A stretch of 64,000 nt of DNA, taken from positions 1 through 64,000 of the forward strand of contig DATCMU010000009.1 of the NCBI GenBank assembly GCA_036563245.1, written 5' to 3'. Below, piece by piece: positions 59,794 through 64,000 of this stretch; the stretch's first letter is position 1; each line of letters starts with the position of its first letter. Under the pieces are notes generated by a model, which saw only the letters and a program-made list of their open reading frames with translations, was not told the DNA's origin and searched no databases. The DNA is from DATCMU01 sp036563245. GTDB lineage: Bacteria; Pseudomonadota; Alphaproteobacteria; Rhizobiales; Devosiaceae. The position numbers and the translations under genes were made by a program.

Positions 59794-60636
59794 ATGCAAG
59801 CAGCCCAGGCCGATACTGCCCGCCAGGCACCGCGCATGCAGCGCGCGCAAGGCTTGGGCCGCATTTCCACGGCGACACTTGCCGACGGCTCCACCCGGCT
59901 GGACCGGCTCTACCAGGACGGCTGCGCGAAAATCCGCCTGCCGCGCACCCATGTTCCGGCCATGCAGGCGGTACTCATCAATACCGCGGGAGGCCTGACT
60001 GGCGGCGACCGGCTCGAATGGCACGCAACAGCCGCGCCCGGCACCCGGTTGGTCCTCACCACCCAGACATGCGAGCGCATCTATCGCTCGACCGGTGGAG
60101 CTGCCAGCGTCGCAACCGCGCTGAGGGTCGGCTCAGGGGCCCATGTCGACTGGCTGCCGCAGGAAACCATCCTGTTCGACAAGGCAGTTCTGGAACGTAC
60201 CCTCGATGTCGACCTGGAAGAAAAAGCCAGTGCAACCTTGCTCGAGGCGGTCATCCTCGGCCGCGAGGCCATGGGCGAGGATGCCCTGTCCGCTTCCCTT
60301 GTCGACAGATGGCGCATCCGCCGCGAGGGCAGGTTGCTGCATGCCGAACAGACCGGGCTGGAGGCAAACGAACCGATTCCGCGGCACTCATCTTTCCTGC
60401 TTTCGGGGGCCCGCGCCTTTGCTACCCTGTTGCATGTTTCCGAAGACGCCGAGCGCCGGGTAGACGAACTGCGGCGGGCAATTCCCGACGGCAGCCTTGC
60501 GGGTGCGAGCGTGATCGGCGAAAAGCTTGTTTTCCGGGCGCTTGCCCCCTCCGGCTTCGCCCTTCGCAAGATCCTCGCGCCGGCGATAGCCGTGTTGTCG
60601 GGCGCCGGCAGCCTTCCCCGTTTGTGGAGTATCTAA
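59794..60636 (+). CDS. ureD: Urease accessory protein UreD
   Basis: 280 residues. Scaffold that recruits UreF and UreG to apo-urease and conducts nickel. Marks: VLINTAGGLTGGDRL, TTQTCERIYRS, WLPQETILFDKA and ILGREAMGE. The ATG at 59794 is used; a TTG at 59785 overlapping the urtE stop is an equally coupled alternative. UreE, UreF and UreG are not in the window and are expected after ureC. Confidence 0.93.
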   Translation: MQAAQADTARQAPRMQRAQGLGRISTATLADGSTRLDRLYQDGCAKIRLPRTHVPAMQAVLINTAGGLTGGDRLEWHATAAPGTRLVLTTQTCERIYRSTGGAASVATALRVGSGAHVDWLPQETILFDKAVLERTLDVDLEEKASATLLEAVILGREAMGEDALSASLVDRWRIRREGRLLHAEQTGLEANEPIPRHSSFLLSGARAFATLLHVSEDAERRVDELRRAIPDGSLAGASVIGEKLVFRALAPSGFALRKILAPAIAVLSGAGSLPRLWSI

Positions 60637-60641
60637 CCTCA

Positions 60642-60944
60642 ATGCATCTCACCCCAAGGGAAAAAGACAAGCTGCTGATCTCGATGGCCGCGATGGTGGC
60701 GCGCCGGCGTCTCGAGCGCGGCGTCAGGCTCAACCATCCCGAGGCGGTCGCGCTGATAACCGATTTCGTGGTCGAGGGCGCGCGTGACGGGCGCTCGGTT
60801 GCCGACCTCATGGAAGCAGGCGCCCATGTCATCGCACGCGACCAGGTGATGGAAGGGGTGGCCGAAATGATCCACGACGTTCAGGTGGAGGCGACTTTCC
60901 CCGACGGCACCAAGCTGGTTACTGTGCACCAGCCCATTCGCTGA
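60642..60944 (+). CDS. ureA: Urease gamma subunit
   Basis: 100 residues, the exact size of the gamma subunit. Sequence MHLTPREKDKLLISMAAMVA, LNHPEAVALITDFVVEGARDG and QVEATFPDGTKLVTVHQPI are near-invariant. Structural subunit of the cytoplasmic nickel enzyme that hydrolyses urea to ammonia and carbamate. Starts six bases after ureD. Confidence 0.97.
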   Translation: MHLTPREKDKLLISMAAMVARRRLERGVRLNHPEAVALITDFVVEGARDGRSVADLMEAGAHVIARDQVMEGVAEMIHDVQVEATFPDGTKLVTVHQPIR

Positions 60945-61034
60945 GCCGCAGGGATTCGGCGCGATGGCGGACTGGAAAGTAAAATCAACGGCGCGACCCA
61001 AACCGGGGCGCCTTGTCGACCAAGCGAGGGACAG

Positions 61035-62096
61035 ATGATTTCACCGCTAGCGCATCGCCTCGATGCGCCCGCCTCTGCCATGAAACGCCGGGTCCTGGGC
61101 TTTTTTGCCTTTCTCGTTGCGGGCAATATCGCCGCATGGGCCTGGGCCTTGATGGCCTTTCACGACAAGCCAGTGCTGCTCGGCACAGCCTTGCTGGCCT
61201 ATAGCTTCGGGCTGAGACACGCCTTTGATGCCGATCATATTGCCGCAATCGACAACGTCACTCGCAAGCTCATGGAGCACGGCGAGCGCCCCGTGTCGGC
61301 CGGCTTCTTCTTCTCGCTCGGTCATTCGACCGTAGTCGTGGCGCTGACCCTGGCGATCGCCGCGACGGCGACCTTGCTGACCACGCGTTTCGACTGGCTT
61401 GCCGAACTCGGCAGCCTCGTGGGGACAAGCGTCTCGGCCGGTTTCCTCCTGCTCATCGCCTTCGCCAATCTCATCGTATTCATCGGCATCTACAAGGCCT
61501 TCAGGGCGGCACGCGCCGGCCGGCCTATCGACGAAGCCGATGTCGACGGAATTCTGGCCCGGCGCGGACTACTCGGGCGGGTCTTTCACCGCCTGTTCGG
61601 TCTGATTTCAAAAAGCTGGCACATGTACCCGCTCGGCGTACTGTTCGGCCTGGGGTTCGACACCGCCACCGAGATCGGGCTGCTTGGCATTTCCGCCACC
61701 CAGGTGACCCAGGGCGTCGACATCTGGTCGATCCTGGTGTTCCCGGCCCTGTTCACCGCGGGCATGGCCTTGGTCGACACGGTGGATGGCGTGTTGATGA
61801 TCGGGGCCTATGGCTGGGCTTTCGTCCGGCCGGTTCGCAAACTCTACTACAACATGACCGTCACACTGGTATCGGTTGTCGTCGCCTTTGTCATCGGCGG
61901 TATCGAGGTACTGACGCTGATCGGCGACAGACTGTCGCTCGAAGGCCCGTTCTGGTCCGTCGTGGCGGCCGCCGGCGACCATTTCGGACTGGTCGGTTAT
62001 GCCATCGTCGGCTTGTTCGTCGGCAGTTGGCTGATTTCCTGGCTGGTCTATCGCTTGCGCGGCTACGACCGGCTCGACGCCACAATCCAGGGTTGA
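61035..62096 (+). CDS. NiCoT-family nickel/cobalt transporter
   Basis: 353 residues, about eight membrane segments. The NiCoT signature is complete: RHAFDADHIAAIDNVTRK in helix II, FSLGHSTVVV, LGFDTATEIGLL and FTAGMALVDTVDGVLM. It imports Ni2+ (or Co2+) with high affinity (HoxN/NixA type). Placed between ureA and ureB, it most likely supplies nickel to this urease. GAGGGA lies before the ATG at 61035; an ATG at 61080 (MKRRVLGF) is possible. Confidence 0.95.
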   Translation: MISPLAHRLDAPASAMKRRVLGFFAFLVAGNIAAWAWALMAFHDKPVLLGTALLAYSFGLRHAFDADHIAAIDNVTRKLMEHGERPVSAGFFFSLGHSTVVVALTLAIAATATLLTTRFDWLAELGSLVGTSVSAGFLLLIAFANLIVFIGIYKAFRAARAGRPIDEADVDGILARRGLLGRVFHRLFGLISKSWHMYPLGVLFGLGFDTATEIGLLGISATQVTQGVDIWSILVFPALFTAGMALVDTVDGVLMIGAYGWAFVRPVRKLYYNMTVTLVSVVVAFVIGGIEVLTLIGDRLSLEGPFWSVVAAAGDHFGLVGYAIVGLFVGSWLISWLVYRLRGYDRLDATIQG

Positions 62097-62107
62097 GGAA
62101 CAAGATC

Positions 62108-62412
62108 ATGATCCCGGGCGAAGTGATTCCGGCAGTAGGCGAAATCGAGATCAATTCCGGGATCGAGACGACAAAGATCCTCGTCGCCAACATGGGTGAC
62201 CGACCCATCCAGGTCGGCTCGCACTACCATTTCTTCGAGGCCAACAGCGCCCTCGACTTCGACCGCGAAAAGGCGCGCGGCATGCGGCTCGATATCGCCG
62301 CTGGCACCGCCGTGCGCTTCGAGCCGGGGCAGACCCGCGAGGTGACCCTGGTCCCCTATGGCGGCAAGCGCGCGGTCTACGGCTTCCGGCAAAAGATCAT
62401 GGGAGAACTCTG

Positions 62413-62413
<1 letters not shown>
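62108..62413 (+). CDS. ureB: Urease beta subunit
   Basis: 101 residues from ATG 62108. MIPGEVIPAVGEIEINSG, then MGDRPIQVGSHYHFFEAN and LDIAAGTAVRFEPGQTREVTLV are near-invariant beta-subunit blocks. Stop overlaps ureC (TGATG). Longer in-frame extension into the NiCoT gene is rejected. Confidence 0.97.

Positions 62414-64000
<1,587 letters not shown>

Overview
The window is GC-rich chromosomal DNA from an alphaproteobacterium, most likely of the order Hyphomicrobiales (Rhizobiales). The evidence is the dcw cluster running on into lpxC, bamD, recN and ligA, the long-linker FtsZ, the class A RNase P RNA beside the dcw region, two host-attachment-family proteins, and the urt-ure nitrogen island. 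A Devosia-like genus is plausible but cannot be settled from this sequence. No tRNA, rRNA, CRISPR array, transposase or integrase was seen.

Layout: 1-6302 (mostly +) holds the 3' end of a uvrD-type helicase, an AT-rich gene fusing a HicB-like domain to membrane segments, about 1 kb of palindromic and tandem intergenic repeats, a 2-hydroxychromene-2-carboxylate isomerase-like gene, a YbjQ-type gene, prmA and an aminopeptidase P. From 6536 to 29574 everything is on the - strand: rsmH-ftsL-ftsI-murE-murF-mraY-ftsW-murG-murC-murB-ddlB-ftsQ-ftsA-ftsZ-lpxC-bamD-recN-ligA, in transcriptional order. It covers septal peptidoglycan precursor synthesis, divisome assembly, lipid A and outer-membrane assembly, and DNA repair. 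murD is missing between mraY and ftsW, and mraZ is missing before rsmH. LigA has an AT-rich, apparently foreign N-terminus.

29714-36709 carries a small regulated cassette (membrane protein, XRE regulator, MDR oxidoreductase), rnpB, a DjlA-like co-chaperone, a proline-rich membrane-anchored protein, an ArsR-methyltransferase regulator with metF, and a DUF2336 protein. 36893-42908 carries katG divergent from oxyR, a MOSC protein with rarD, and two host-attachment paralogues. 42916-44255 is a small accessory patch: a RelE/RHH toxin-antitoxin pair and an AT-rich gene of unknown function. 44258-50426 carries ettA, a YciI-like protein, a DUF2461 protein, a TolB-like propeller and a YdeP-type molybdopterin oxidoreductase. 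50497-53509 carries an Lrp/AsnC regulator divergent from alanine dehydrogenase, then two paralogous secreted proteins.

54126-64000 (all +) is a nitrogen-scavenging island: urea ABC transporter urtABCDE, then ureD, ureA, a NiCoT nickel permease, ureB and ureC (cut by the window end). A close match to the sigma-54 consensus lies 42 bp before urtA, with an NtrC-like dyad further upstream, so the island is probably induced by nitrogen limitation. Urea uptake, nickel supply and urease are thus encoded together.

The most unusual signals are the HicB-membrane fusion, the chimeric LigA N-terminus, the placement of AT-rich segments against the ends of core genes, the missing murD and mraZ, and the near-leaderless, self-overlapping operator of the ArsR-methyltransferase gene.
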